DNA of 64,000 bases from NCBI GenBank assembly GCA_017654935.2, contig CM065695.1:30943309-31007308 (forward strand), read 5' to 3'. The translations under genes were made by a program, and so were the position numbers. The DNA comes from Phymorhynchus buccinoides. Lineage: Eukaryota > Mollusca > Gastropoda > Neogastropoda > Raphitomidae. Each line of letters begins with the position of its first letter. Within the stretch, counting starts at the first letter, position 1. Under the pieces are notes generated by a model, which was not told where the DNA came from, searched no databases, and worked only from the letters and a program-made list of their open reading frames with translations. This document shows, one piece after another, positions 1 through 12,301 of this stretch.

Positions 1-451
1 CAAAGCCTTGCATAGACACATTCTTCATTAGTAACGGTCGTTACACAAACCCGTAACGGTCGTTACAATGAGCTTAACAGTCATTACGAGATGGAATTAG
101 TCACTATCCAAACGTTTCAAAGCCTTGCATAGACACATTCTTCATTAGTAACGGTCGTTACAGACCCGTAACGGTCGTTACAATGTGCTTAACAGTCATT
201 ATTATATGGAATTAGTCACTATCCAAACGTTTCAAAGCCTTGCATAGACACATTCTTCATTAGTAACGGTCGTTACACAGACCCGTAACGGTCGTTACAA
301 TGTGCTTAACAGTCATTATTATATGGAATTAGTCACTATCCAAACGTTTCAAAGCCTTGCATAGACACATTCTTCATTAGTAACGGTCGTTACACAAACC
401 CGTAACGGTCGTTACAATGAGCTTAACAGTCAATGCGAGATGCAATTCTGC

Positions 452-691
452 CTGCCTGTTGTGCCTGTTTCTGCCTGTTGTGCCTGTTGTGCCTGTTGTG
501 CCTGTTGTGCCAGTTGTGCCTGTTGTGCCTGTTGTGCCAGTTGTGCCTGTTGTGCCTGTTGTGCCTGTTGTGCCAGTTGTGCCAGTTGTGCCTGTTGTGC
601 CAGTTGTGCCAGTTGTGCCAGTTGTGCCAGTTGTGCCAGTTGTGCCAGTTGTGCCAGTTGTGCCTGTTGTGCCAGTTGTGCCAGTTGCGCC
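452..691. repeat. 9-bp minisatellite, first copy
   Basis: About 26 head-to-tail copies of a 9-mer alternating between TGTTGTGCC and AGTTGTGCC. The array replaces part of one 117-bp satellite unit, and normal satellite resumes directly after it. Because 9 is divisible by 3, several frames stay open and yield spurious VVP-, CLL- or ACC-type repeat peptides. Confidence 0.93.
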
Positions 692-2369
692 GTAACGGTC
701 GCTACAATGTGCTAAACAGTCATTATTATATGGAATTAGTCACTATCAAAACGTTTCAAAGCCTTGCTTACACATTCTTCATTAGTAACGGTCGTTACAG
801 ACCCGTAAAGGTCGTTACAATGTGCTTAACAGTCATTACGAGATGGAATTACTCACTATCCAAACGTTTCAAAGCCTTGCATAGACACATTCTTCACTAG
901 TAACGGTCGTTACACAAACCCGTAACGGTCGTTACAATGAGCTTAACAGTCAATACGAGATGGAATTAGTCACTATCCAAACGTTTCAAAGCCTTGCATA
1001 GACACATTCTTCATTAGTAACGGTCGTTACACAAACCCGTAACGGTCGTTACAATGAGCTTAACAGTCAATACGAGATGGAATTAGTCACTTTCCAAACG
1101 TTTTAAAGCCTTGCATAGACGTATTCTTCATTAGTAACGGTCGTTACACAGACCCGTAACGGTCGTTACAATGTGCTTAACAGTCATTACGATATGGAAT
1201 TAGTCACTATCCAAACGTTTCAAAGCCTTGCATAGACACATTCTTCATTAGTAACGGTCGTTACACAGACCCGTAACGGTCGTTACAATGTGCTAACATT
1301 CATTATGAGATGGAATTAGTCACTATCAAAACGTTTTAAAGCCTTGCTTAGACACATTCTTCATTTGCAACGGTCGTTACAGACCCGTAACGGTCGCTAC
1401 AATGTGCTTAACAGTCATTATTATTTGGAATTAATCTTTATCCAAACGTTTCAAAGCCTTGCATACACACATTCTTCATTAGACCCGTAACGGTCGTTAC
1501 ACAGACCCGTAACGGTCGTTGCAATGTGCTTAACAGTCTATTACGAGATGGAATTAGTCACTATCCAAACATTTTAAAGGCTTGCATTGACACGTTTTTT
1601 CTATTATATAGGTCGTTACACAAACCCGTAGCGGTCGTTACAATGTGCTTAACAGTCATTACGAGATGGAATTATTCAATATCCAAACGTTTCAAAGCCT
1701 TGCTTAGACACATTCTTCATTAGTAACGGTCGTTACAGACCCGTAAAGGTCGTTACAATGTGCTTAACAGTCATTACGAGATGGAATTAGTCACTATCCA
1801 AACGTTTCAAAGCCTTGCATAGACACATTCTTCATTAGTAACGGTCGTTACACAAACCCGTAACGGTCGTTACAATGAGCTTAACAGTCAATACGAGATG
1901 GAATTAGTCACTATCCAAACGTTTCAAAGCCTTGCATAGACACATTCTTCATTAGTAACGGTCGTTACACAGACCCGTAATAGTCATTACAATGTGCTTA
2001 ACAGTTATTACGAGATGGAATTAGTCACTATCCAAACGTTTCAAAGCCTTGCATAGACACATTCTTCATTAGTAACGGTCGTTACACAGACCCGTAACGG
2101 TCGTTACAATGTGCTTAACAGTCATTATTATATGGAATTAGTCACTATCCAAACGTTTCAAAGCCTTGCATAGACACATTCTTCATTAGTAACGGTCGTT
2201 ACACAGACCCGTAACGGTCGTTACAATGTGCTTAACAGTCATTATTATATGGAATTAGTCACTATCCAAACGTTTCAAAGCCTTGCATAGACACATTCTT
2301 CATTAGTAACGGTCGTTACACAAACCCGTAACGGTCGTTACAATGAGCTTAACAGTCAATGTGAGATGC

Positions 2370-2550
2370 CAGTTCTGCCTGTTGTGCCTGTTGTGCCTGT
2401 TGTGCCTGTTGTGCCTGTTGTGCCTGTTGTGCCTGTTGTGCCTGTTGTGCCAGTTGTGCCAGTTGTGCCAGTTGTGCCAGTTGCTTAGTTGTTGTGCCAG
2501 TTGTGCCAGTTGTGCCAGTTGTGCCTGTTGTGCCAGTTGTGCCAGTTGCG
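2370..2550. repeat. 9-bp minisatellite, second copy
   Basis: Same 9-mer alternation as at 452-691, interrupted once by a short irregular stretch (TTGCTTAGTTG). It has the same flanks as the first copy, about 1.9 kb further on, which marks the next higher-order repeat unit. Confidence 0.92.
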
Positions 2551-4227
2551 CCGTAACGGTCGCTACAATGTGCTAAACAGTCATTATTATATGGAATTAG
2601 TCACTATCAAAACGTTTCAAAGCCTTGCTTACACATTCTTCATTAGTAACGGTCGTTACAGACCCGTAAAGGTCGTTACAATGTGCTTAACAGTCATTAC
2701 GAGATGGAATTAGTCACTATCCAAACGTTTCAAAGCCTTGCATAGACACATTCTTCATTAGTAACGGTCGTTACACAAACCCGTAACGGTCGTTACAATG
2801 AGCTTAACAGTCAATACGAGATGGAATTAGTCACTATCCAAACGTTTCAAAGCCTTGCATAGACACATTCTTCATTAGTAACGGTCGTTACACAAACCCG
2901 TAACGTTCGTTACAATGAGCTTAACAGTCAATACGAGATGGAATTAGTCACTATCCAAACTTTTTCAAAGCCTTGCATAGACACATTCTTCTTTAGTAAC
3001 GGTCGTTACACAGAACCGTAACGGTCGTTACAATGTGCTTAACAGTCATTACGATATGGAATTAGTCACTATCCAAACGTTTTCAAAGCCTTGCATAGAC
3101 ACATTCTTCATTAGTAACGGTCGTTACACAGACCCGTAACGGTCGTTACAATGTGCTTAACAGTCATTACGATATGGAATTAGTCACTATCCAAACTTTT
3201 TCAAAGCCTTGCATAGACACATTCTTCATTAGTAACGGTCGTTACACAGACCCGTAACGGTCGTTACAATGTGCTTAACAGTCATTATGAGATGGAATTA
3301 GTCACTATCCAAACGTTTTAAAGCCTTGCATAGACACATTCTTCATTAGTAACGGTCGTTACAGACCCGTAACGGTCGTTACAATGTGCTTAACAGTCAT
3401 TATTAGATGGAATTAGTCACTATCCAAACGTTTCAAAGCCTTGCATACACACATTCTTCATTAGTAACGGTCGTTACACAGACCCGTAACGGTCGTTGCA
3501 ATGTGCTTAACAGTCTACTATTACGAGATGGAATTAGTCACTATCCAAACATTTTAAAGGCTTGCATTGACACGTTTTTTTCTATTATATAGGTCGTTAC
3601 ACAAACCCGTAGCGGTCGTTACAATGTGCTTAACAGTCATTACGAGATGGAATTAGTCACTATCCAAACGTTTCAAAGCCTTGCATAGACACATTCTTCA
3701 TTAGTAACGGTCGTTACACAAACCCGTAACGGTCGTTACAATGAGCTTAACAGTCAATACGAGATGGAATTAGTCACTATCCAAACGTTTCAAAGCCTTG
3801 CATAGACACATTCTTCATTAGTAACGGTCGTTACACAGACCCGTAACGGTCGTTACAATGTGCTTAACAGTCATTACGAGATGGAATTAGTCACTTTCCA
3901 AACGTTTCAAAGCCTTGCATAGACACATTCTTCATTAGTAACGGTCGTTACAGACCCGTAACGGTCGTTGCAATGTGCTTAACAGTCATTATTATATGGA
4001 ATTAGTCACTATCCAAACGTTTCAAAGCCTTGCATAGACACATTCTTCATTATTAACGGTCGTTACACAGACCCGTAACGGTCGTTACAATGTGCTTAAC
4101 AGTCATTATTATATGGAATTAGTCACTATCCAAACGTTTCAAAGCCTTGCATAGACACATTCTTCATTAGTAACGGTCGTTACACAAACCCGTAACGGTC
4201 GTTACAATGAGCTTAACAGTCAATGCG

Positions 4228-4425
4228 AGATGCCAGTTCTGCCTGTTGTGCCTGTTGTGCCAGTTGTGCCTGTTGTGCCAGTTGTGCCTGTTGTGCCTGT
4301 TGTGCCAGTTGTGCCTGTTGTGCCTGTTGCCTGTTGCCAGTTGTGCCTGTTGTGCCAGTTGTGTGTTGTGCCAGTTGTGCCTGTTGTGCCAGTTGTTGTG
4401 CCTGTTGTGCCTGTTGTTCTTGTGC
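4228..4425. repeat. 9-bp minisatellite, third copy
   Basis: Third 9-mer array, more degenerate, with several 3- and 6-base slips. The 117-bp satellite does not resume after it, so this is the right-hand edge of the satellite in this assembly. Confidence 0.92.
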
Positions 4426-4619
4426 TACACTCGTTGCATTTGTCGTGTTTGGCAGATGCGTTTGGCAGTGTGTCATAAAAGCTACAATAACATTACCTCC
4501 CATTTCACGACCAGGTAGGGCTTAATATATTTCCCGTGGAAAATAGGATTGGTGGATCGGTGAGTAAATGGGTGGGGAGGTGAATGAAAGAGGGGGTAGG
4601 TGGGGAAGGAATGATGGAT
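4426..4619. other. Satellite edge and purine-rich sequence
   Basis: Non-satellite sequence ending in a G/A-rich stretch with repeated GGTGGG and GGTAGG motifs just before the assembly gap. No gene is seen. Confidence 0.6.
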
Positions 4620-5119
4620 NNNNNNNNNNNNNNNNNNNNNNNNNNNNNNNNNNNNNNNNNNNNNNNNNNNNNNNNNNNNNNNNNNNNNNNNNNNNNNNNN
4701 NNNNNNNNNNNNNNNNNNNNNNNNNNNNNNNNNNNNNNNNNNNNNNNNNNNNNNNNNNNNNNNNNNNNNNNNNNNNNNNNNNNNNNNNNNNNNNNNNNNN
4801 NNNNNNNNNNNNNNNNNNNNNNNNNNNNNNNNNNNNNNNNNNNNNNNNNNNNNNNNNNNNNNNNNNNNNNNNNNNNNNNNNNNNNNNNNNNNNNNNNNNN
4901 NNNNNNNNNNNNNNNNNNNNNNNNNNNNNNNNNNNNNNNNNNNNNNNNNNNNNNNNNNNNNNNNNNNNNNNNNNNNNNNNNNNNNNNNNNNNNNNNNNNN
5001 NNNNNNNNNNNNNNNNNNNNNNNNNNNNNNNNNNNNNNNNNNNNNNNNNNNNNNNNNNNNNNNNNNNNNNNNNNNNNNNNNNNNNNNNNNNNNNNNNNNN
5101 NNNNNNNNNNNNNNNNNNN
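4620..5119. other. Assembly gap (500 N)
   Basis: Exactly 500 ambiguous bases, a conventional scaffold-gap length, so the true distance is unknown. Open frames that cross it are artefacts. Confidence 0.99.
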
Positions 5120-5720
5120 CAAAATACCACAAAAACAAATGATTGCCACTCTTTTGTGTGTAGGGACCTGCGTGGGATATCTGTAAATAGTTTTGCTTTC
5201 TATTTGGGACAAATCAGAGACATTTGTGTAAATCTTTGAGACTTTCTGTGAAACTTTTTTTTTTTTTAGTGCGTCTTACCAGAGTCTGTATCTAAGTTGG
5301 TTTGTAAGATTATTATCAGTCTCTGGTGTGTACATAGGCTATGTATGAATAGTTTTCTTGCTATCTTGCATAAATCGGAAACATTTGTGAGAGTCTGTGA
5401 GACTGTCTGTAAAACAATTTTTCCTGAAAATGTTTTCGCTTGTGCCCAGTGGGTGGTGTGGGATTATTTGCATAATGCTTTGTGAGACATCACAGAAAAT
5501 GTCTGGCACTCTCTGGTGTGTACATGAGACATGTGTGAATAGCTTGTAGACATATTAATAAATTGTAGACATATTTGTGGGACTGACAATTTTTCTGTGG
5601 AATCTTCTTTTTTGTGTGTGGGTTGCACATGTGCTGTGGATGCTTTGCTGGATTACTGCTGTCACCATATTCAAGGTAAGCTGTTTTCATTGATGTCATT
5701 GTAAAGTGCAAGCTTTCTTC
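5120..5720. repeat. Degenerate long-period tandem repeat
   Basis: Loosely repeated sequence. The block TCTCTGGTGTGTACAT near 5320 recurs near 5510, followed each time by a similar ATGTGTGAATAG stretch, suggesting a decayed period of about 190 bp. Other shared words are GAGACTTTCTGTGA and GACATTTGTG. No coding potential is seen. Confidence 0.5.
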
Positions 5721-7040
5721 TTTCTAAAAATGTATAGGTTTCCTAGTCTAATGTTTGTATGAGAGTGACGAAAAGTAAAAGCAAGAAGTACCCGTTTGCT
5801 TCAATTCAATTCAACAATTTTATTGTCTCCAAACAAGTGAAGAAATTTGTTTTTCGGCATGCACATAAAAATGAGAACAAAGTTGTTTGTCTGCAGTCTT
5901 CAATTTTACGCCTGTCTTTTAGCTTACGTTTTAACTTTTATGTACCCGGTGGTGCCCAGAGGGTAAAAAGAAAAGAAAAGTCACATGTGACAGCAACATG
6001 TGCTAAAACCCCCATAAATTTTAAAAAAAGTCAAAAATCAATCAAGAAGGCTCCCAATTTCGAATCGGAGAACAGAATATTCAATCTACTACAGCTATGT
6101 ACAATAAAACTGTGCAAAACAATGTCCATCACAAAGATGGGCTTTGCAAACAGTGCAGCCTACAACAGTTTCTGTATTATTTTTATACTGTAGCCATTCG
6201 GCTGATGGCATCCACTTTCACGATAATTTTTGGTGTTAGATCATCGATTTTGGCTTCGAGAGCTTCAAAGTCTCATTTGCCCCCTACTTGGTCAATTTCT
6301 ACAAGTTACCTCACTAAAAAGCTGTCAAAGCCGTGGCATTTGTGAAGCATCAACTCATGCCAACGTGCGCTTGGTAAAAGGCAAAAGGCTTACATCAATC
6401 TATCAACAGGGAGAGCAAGTACTGATCAGATACCGACCTCAAGCAGGCATCAGAATACTCCAGAGTCCAATCCGCGGACGAACAACACTCGCCATGACTC
6501 GGAGTCGACATCGAGTCGGACCCCACTAAACTCTAGTCCATACTCGGCACCATTGCGATCATTTGCTACCCGATTTCTCACGGAAAAGTTCATGAACTTA
6601 ACCCTGGCGAAAATGAATTCATGAGATGGTGGACATGCAAGAAAATTCATGAATATCCAACTTGATTCAAAAAAAAAATTCATGAAATTTTATTCAAAAA
6701 ATATTCAATAAAACTATTCAAGAATGTTAATGAATTTTTTTGAAAGCGACCAAGTACATAAAATATTCAAAAAAGACAATTCAGGGAACATGAATTTTTA
6801 TGACATTTTGCCCATTCAACAAAACAAAAATGTCATGAATCAAGCGAGTCAAAATGGCATGTACTGATAATTGACAATTTACGAAGCCTAGACTATTTAA
6901 GACATCGAAAGTCAAGAACTGAGGTCCTGAATTGGAGGGGTCTCTAAACAGAGGTTGTTTCTTTTAATAGGAAGAATGAAACAAAATTTGTTGTATCTTT
7001 TTATATTGTGGAAAATATAATTGAACACTATGATATTTTA
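5721..7040. other. AT-rich intergenic sequence, no gene seen
   Basis: Short open frames here have no recognisable domain. A TTCAATTCAATTC stretch near 5800, followed by a T-rich tract, resembles the reversed tail of a LINE, but no coding remnant is attached. The 6590-6860 stretch repeats variants of AATTCATGAA and ATTCAAAAAA. Confidence 0.4.
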
Positions 7041-7560
7041 ACAAACTTGCAATCTCTCTCTCTCTCGGTATTTCCCTCTCCCTTCTCTTTTCTCTCTATC
7101 CATCTTATGAACGCGCGTGCATACTCTCTTTTCTTTTACCTAGATGCGTGGTTTTAGGCTCTTGTTGAAATGACGTAGTAGGATGACGTTATGTGATAAT
7201 GACGTTTGTGCATAGTTACCTAAACGAACTTACACACAAAACTATCGTAACAACAAAGAGCTAGGATATTTTGTTATTGATGAATTAGACTTTTGAATTG
7301 TTATATAAATGTAATGCATGATTGAATGCTTTGTCAAGTATCATTCATTAACGTTATTATTCTCCATAAGGGAGTTAAGTTGTCGGTTAAAATGGTTAAG
7401 CATTGTGCTCTTTGGAAATGTGCATGAACACATTGTAAAAGGGTCATATTCCTCCGCATAATTAGTTCCTTTTTCGGAGTATAAATAGGGGAGATTTTCC
7501 CCAGATCAGGCATCATCATCGGTCATCATATGATATCATCATCATCATCATCATAATATC
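7041..7560. repeat. Simple-sequence tracts (TC)n and (ATC)n
   Basis: CT-rich microsatellite at about 7052-7110 and an ATC trinucleotide tract at about 7508-7552. The sequence between them is AT-rich with no recognised feature. Confidence 0.7.
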
Positions 7561-9920
7561 TTAACGTCAGCGTCACATCTTTCGACGTCATTTCCATCTT
7601 GACGTCATAGGCTTCTTGCTGCTGGTTCCCGCCAAACAACCGTCTGCGTCTCCTCCTTCGCGGGGCCAAAACTTTTCCACCACATTCATCTTCATTCTTC
7701 AACTTCTGCTGCAAGGGAGCGGGCCCAGCGGATGAGCTGCGCGCCAAAGTAGAGTGTGGACTTAGTCCCACTCTATGTTCCTCCCCATCAACTACAACTA
7801 CAACTTCAGCTTCAACCTCTCCAATTTCATCTTCAAATTCAACGTCCCCTCCCTTCACCCCCCTTTCTTCCCCCCGCCTCTCAACTCTAACTTCACCACC
7901 GTCCCTTCCCTTTACCCCCCTTATTCCCGCCTCTCTCTTCCTTGGACCGTAAGCGCCTATTGCTGCCTGCCGTCTGGCCTTCGCCTAGCCGGTCTTGTTG
8001 GCGCTTTTGTAACTGACTTTGGGAGTAAGTATGTAAAATTTAACGAAATAGGGTGTTAGGTTTTTCTCTTTTTTTTTACAGGGTGCATGTTTTATTGCCC
8101 CTGTTAGTTTAGTGTAGTGTAGGCCTGCACAAAAGTGCAGTCCCAGGACTAGTACCAGCAGTGAGTTCTTGCACCTTGGACCACATTGCAAGCTGGGAAA
8201 AACCTGGGCCGCTTCGGCGGTTAAACTAATAGCTTAGGCCATTTTTTGGAAAGAACTTGGATCTCGGTCTATCAATCCCCCTCCGGGCGTGGGCACTTTT
8301 ATCTGCCACCGGAGCGGGTCTTTTGCGGTCTAGGAATAGGAGTTAGGCCTTTTTCAAATTCTCATTTCTTTACACGTTTAGTATATAGAAGTTTTGTCAC
8401 TCCCTTAGGTAGGAACGACGGAATTAGGTCAAGCCGCAGCGATTTTTCTCGTTGAAAATCCGAACCGCGATTTTGGCTATGTGCCAAACGGTCACTTCCT
8501 TTGCTTGTTTTTATTGGTGGTTATTCTTGGCGCTGACCATCCGAGTTTCTTTCTTTCGGGAAGCAGACACCTACTCGGTCATTCGGGAACGATCTTTTTT
8601 TACGCTAAGACGGCCGATCGCGAGAGACAAGCGATCCAATATTTGGGTCCAATTCATTCGTTTATCATTTCTGAACGGTAATTATATAATTCTTTAAAAC
8701 AAATGCGCAGTTACATTTAATTATTTTTCTACAAGTACACCAAATTTGGTGCATCTACAATAAATCTCAATGCTGCTCAAGGTCTCCACAAGTCGGGAGG
8801 TGTTACGTCGAAGACTGTCTGACATGTTTTCTGTCACGCGCATGTTGATGTTGCGATCTTGTGAGTCGCACAAAAAGCTTAGGCCTAATCTGTCTAATGT
8901 TTGGGGTTGATGTTGCCCCTTTGAATAAGCTTTATTTTGGTACCAATGTTTTGTTTATTGGTAAAAAAAAGAAAAAGTTATGGCTGTTTTATTCATCCAA
9001 ACCTTGATACGGTAAGGGCCGGTAACCTTGATCAACTTTTTCTTATATAGCTCATGTAAAAAAAGCTAACATTTTAAAACGTCGTAACTTTCTCAATTTT
9101 CGACCGATTTTGATAATTTGGGTATCATTTTAAAGGTCTTGTCGGGCTCTTTCCAATGATATAAATTTCATTAGGATTTGACTAAAAGTAAATATTTTTT
9201 TTAAATTTTATAACCACCCTACCTTAGGGGATTTCTGACAAATCGTGACTTTCAAAAATGTAACTTCTCTTTCAATAAGTTTCTATTAGCTCCCCCCCTC
9301 TTCCCCTTGAATTGATAATAATTTATGATATAAAGAAAAGTAAAACTCCCTCCCTTGGAAAAAAGAAAAAGAAACAAATTACTGTATAGGGTGACTAACT
9401 TCGTTGGGCTATTTCTTCTAAAATTGTAAAATATAAAGTAATCTAACTACTCCGATCTCATCGTTACGATTAGATCTATTACGTTCAGTCTAACCAATTT
9501 TTGGATAGGCCACTCTGATTTATTTGCTATTTTAGGGTACGGTACCTTGACCGCGTTATTCAAGGTTAGATCTAGTCATTTTGTCTTAAACGTATTTACT
9601 TTTGATAACTCAGGGCTCTGCCTATCTAAAATTATTGAATATCTTTCATCTTACTTTTCCCTTCGTAAACATCGTGGTACTTGCCAGCCTCCTAAATTGT
9701 TGGAGGATTTTGTGTGCAGGCTGTACGATTGTTTACCTTGGTCATTATTGCTCTAGTTAGCGTTTTCTTACATTGTTAAAAACTGATTAATCTTGTTAAA
9801 AATCTCCTCCCTAGGTACATTATGTAGCACTTCTAAGACTAACATTATTCTAACCTGGTTGCCGCCCTTTCTGTTGTTACGTCTAAAACACGCTTCACTG
9901 TGGTTTCAATATGTATGTTT
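7561..9920. other. No gene recognised; possible 5' flank of the LINE
   Basis: Mixed sequence with short low-complexity frames only. The part nearest 9920 is probably the upstream region of the retrotransposon that starts coding at 10325, but no target-site duplication was found to fix its 5' end. The segment at 8515-8690 has a diverged relative at 62180-62380. Confidence 0.4.
8515..8690. repeat. Interspersed repeat, copy A
   Basis: This stretch and 62180-62380 share an ordered series of words (CTGACCATCCG, AGCAGACAC, CGGTCATTC, AACGATCTTT, TCTGAACGGT) with spacers of similar length. It is a diverged repeat of unknown class. Confidence 0.55.
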
Positions 9921-9924
9921 AAAA

Positions 9925-10145
9925 GTAGGTCGTCGCCATCAGCCATACATGTAGGTCACCGCCACCATTTTTTATTTTTTTAAAGTAGGTCGCCACCATT
10001 ACTCTCGGATCGAGGTCGCCGCCATTAGGACTCCATTTTGGTCCGCCATTTTCTTTTCAATGTAGGTCGCCGCCATTAGTCTAGAATCTAGGTCAACATC
10101 ATTTTCTTTCACTGGGGGTCGGAACGTTAAAAGCCGCCATTACGT
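9925..10145 (+). promoter_or_regulatory. Cluster of GCCGCCAT motifs in the LINE 5' UTR
   Basis: At least seven related motifs of the type AGGTCGCCGCCATTA lie in 220 bp: near 9928, 9953, 9987, 10014, 10039, 10066 and 10131. Read on the minus strand the core is ATGGCGGC, which matches the binding core known for the zinc-finger factor YY1. Human L1 also carries a YY1 site in its 5' UTR. A role as promoter or start-site element for the ORF1/ORF2 retrotransposon is an inference from motif and position. Confidence 0.45.
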
Positions 10146-10324
10146 CTATTCCGCACCAAAAATAATTATAAGCAATTTTAACTCTACTCTACTCTTTTCA
10201 AAATGTAAGTGAGACAAACTCACCTTCGGTCACATCAAATATCACACACCCTGGTGTGAATTTTTATCTTGTTAAACTCCGCTTTTATAATCTCGATCTA
10301 AAATACACTAAGGCATCAGGCAGG

Positions 10325-12301
10325 ATGTCCACTTGGGACTCCCCTGCCTGGATGCTCTCTCAGGAAAAAGGTTCTGAATCCTTATTGAAAAGCTCCCTAG
10401 AGGACTCTGTTTCTTCCAAATCTCGGGACACATCTCCAAAAGAGATGGATAGTTCCCTCGAAATAGAAGTTCTCTCGGAAAGTTCGGACGAAGAGACAAT
10501 TCTCTTCGTCTCGCCACTGAGGGTTACTCCTTCTCCAAAAAAGAACCCCAGTGTCTCGGAGGACAGTCCTACTGTCACCTTCCCGAAAATCTCAACTCCC
10601 AAAATACAGTCAAAATCAGACTCAGGGAAATGGCAAAAAGTCGGTAAATCAAAACCAAAAATCACTCCCAAAAGTCAATCAAATCCCGAGTCAGGGAAAG
10701 GGCGAAAAGCCACAAATCCAAGTCAAATCGAAGATGTAGGCCAAGGATCACAAGCCCCTGCCTCTCTTGGTAAATCTCAGGCCTTTGACCAAAGGTACAA
10801 CCTAGGGCCAAATTCCAAAAACAAGGGGGGACAGACCCCCTACCAAACAAAGTTTTCCAAGCCAAAAGGCAATCTCCCTCCTCCAGTGTTTCTGAAACAC
10901 TCAGTCATCATGGAGGACGTAGGGGGGGCAAAAGCCCCCGTCAAATACAGCTCTCTAGGGCCTGCCACAAATGTCAGTATCTGGGAGAAAACAATAGGAT
11001 CAATCCTATCTCAACGCCCACTTGGCCAAAATCGCTGGCTGATTGGTTGCTCCAGTGAGCTCCAACAGACCAAGCTACTTCAGCTCAAAAATCTGGCAGG
11101 TATCCCCATCAAGTGTTCAAGGCCTCTGGCCACAACTGAAGGAGTGGTGAAGGGAATTCCCATCTCGGTGGACCCCCAGTCCCTCCTCTCCTTCATCAAA
11201 CAGGGCTCGAAGATTTCAAGACTAAAACTCAAAGATGGCTCACCATCTAAGGCAGTCAGAATTACCTTTCTAAGCTCTAGTCTACCAACAACTGTTCAGA
11301 TAGACACACAGGTGTATAAAGTTAGTCCCTTTGTGGCCCCGGTGAAGCGCTGTACTAACTGTGGTAGGTTTGGCCACACCCTCAAACAATGCCACAGCAA
11401 GGGGCCCACGTGTGGTAGATGTGCTAAACCAGGCCATAACTCCAAAGACTGTCCTTCAGACAGCAGAATGTGTGTTAACTGTAGCGGTAACCACTCAGCA
11501 GCCTTCCACGGCTGTCCTCACTACCAAATTCGATTAGAGGCCAATCGCATCAGAGGCTCTTCTTTCATCCAATACAGTGAGGCAGTCAAACAAGCTAAAT
11601 CAAATCTTGCAGCTAGGGCAGTAGTCACAAGTAGGCCTACACAAAACCCTTCCACACAACAACACCCTGACAAACAAGCCAAGTCAAATCTCGCAGATAG
11701 AGCAGTAGCCACAAGTAGCCCTACACAAAACCCTTCCACTCAACAACACTCTAGGGACGTACCTCAAACCTCTCCCACATGTCAACAATCTAGTGAACCA
11801 CTCACAGTTCCTTCATACGCACAAGTTCTTTCTTCAGCAAACAGCCCGCAAAATCTCACCAGCCACAAACAACAGGGAAATCCCAGAAAAACTACTCCAT
11901 CCAGTCCCCCTCTTGAAAACATCACTGACCTGATAGTTCAGGAAGTCCGAACTCAGGTGCAAATAGCCATCAAAAACGCCATCCCCTCCATCCTCAAAGG
12001 TATTAGTGAAGCCCCTTCAGCTGTTAGTTCCTCAGCAACACCTCCCACTAGTACTCAACAATCTTCCTGTTCTAACTCTGTAGAAAACAACCTTCAAACC
12101 ACTCAACAGAACCCCTCCTCCATCTGGGGCCCCCACACCCCCACTAACAAGAAAGAGCAGATACGCACAGTAGTCAAAACTCTTCTCCAACTGCTCAACC
12201 CTCCTCACCTAAGAAATGATCAAATTGACTCAGTAGTCCAATTGCTGACTTCACTTCAAAATCCCCCTCAATCTACCTCTCAACATGGGTCAAAACAGTA
12301 A
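10325..12301 (+). CDS. LINE ORF1, zinc-knuckle nucleic-acid-binding protein
   Basis: This ORF encodes a 658-residue ORF1 protein, which in this retrotransposon class binds the element RNA and forms the ribonucleoprotein. The start is the first ATG at 10325; the frame is open further upstream only through a non-ATG stretch. The N-terminal 200 residues are Ser/Pro/Lys-rich and probably disordered. A more ordered region follows (residues about 210-340). Three Cys/His knuckles lie at about residues 345-397: CTNCGRFGHTLKQC, CGRCAKPGHNSKDC and a variant CVNCSGNHSAAFHGC. Downstream, a Ser/Gln/Pro-rich linker contains an imperfect repeat of about 37 residues (KQAKSNLA...NPSTQQH occurs twice). Its stop overlaps the start of ORF2 by 17 bases, compatible with termination-reinitiation. 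The reading frame is intact. Confidence 0.88.
   Translation: MSTWDSPAWMLSQEKGSESLLKSSLEDSVSSKSRDTSPKEMDSSLEIEVLSESSDEETILFVSPLRVTPSPKKNPSVSEDSPTVTFPKISTPKIQSKSDSGKWQKVGKSKPKITPKSQSNPESGKGRKATNPSQIEDVGQGSQAPASLGKSQAFDQRYNLGPNSKNKGGQTPYQTKFSKPKGNLPPPVFLKHSVIMEDVGGAKAPVKYSSLGPATNVSIWEKTIGSILSQRPLGQNRWLIGCSSELQQTKLLQLKNLAGIPIKCSRPLATTEGVVKGIPISVDPQSLLSFIKQGSKISRLKLKDGSPSKAVRITFLSSSLPTTVQIDTQVYKVSPFVAPVKRCTNCGRFGHTLKQCHSKGPTCGRCAKPGHNSKDCPSDSRMCVNCSGNHSAAFHGCPHYQIRLEANRIRGSSFIQYSEAVKQAKSNLAARAVVTSRPTQNPSTQQHPDKQAKSNLADRAVATSSPTQNPSTQQHSRDVPQTSPTCQQSSEPLTVPSYAQVLSSANSPQNLTSHKQQGNPRKTTPSSPPLENITDLIVQEVRTQVQIAIKNAIPSILKGISEAPSAVSSSATPPTSTQQSSCSNSVENNLQTTQQNPSSIWGPHTPTNKKEQIRTVVKTLLQLLNPPHLRNDQIDSVVQLLTSLQNPPQSTSQHGSKQ

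Larger units (their letters stand above)
1..4430. repeat. Higher-order satellite array, about 117-bp basic unit
   Basis: The block is tandem copies of a unit of about 117 bp. Each unit usually carries two copies of the near-palindromic 14-mer GTAACGGTCGTTAC, followed by the conserved stretches TGGAATTAGTCACTATC and AAAGCCTTGCATAGACACA. Copies differ by small substitutions and by a CA insertion or deletion between the dyads. Three embedded 9-bp arrays at similar places about 1.9 kb apart show that a larger unit, made of one 9-bp array plus many 117-bp units, was itself tandemly amplified. The open frames here are repeat translations and are not genes. The array runs off the left edge of the window. 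Confidence 0.95.

Noticed and set aside
417..4525. Several open frames of VVP, CLC or QQAQQAQLA repeats
   Set aside because: They are translations of the 9-bp minisatellite and satellite, with no signal or conserved domain, and occur in many frames at once.
4482..5239. Long open frames across the N run
   Set aside because: They consist mainly of undefined bases and have no protein evidence.
7526..7858. Minus-strand acidic 110-residue frame
   Set aside because: Low-complexity ATC and GAA-type codons, no homology recognised, and an overlapping CT-rich composition explains the openness.
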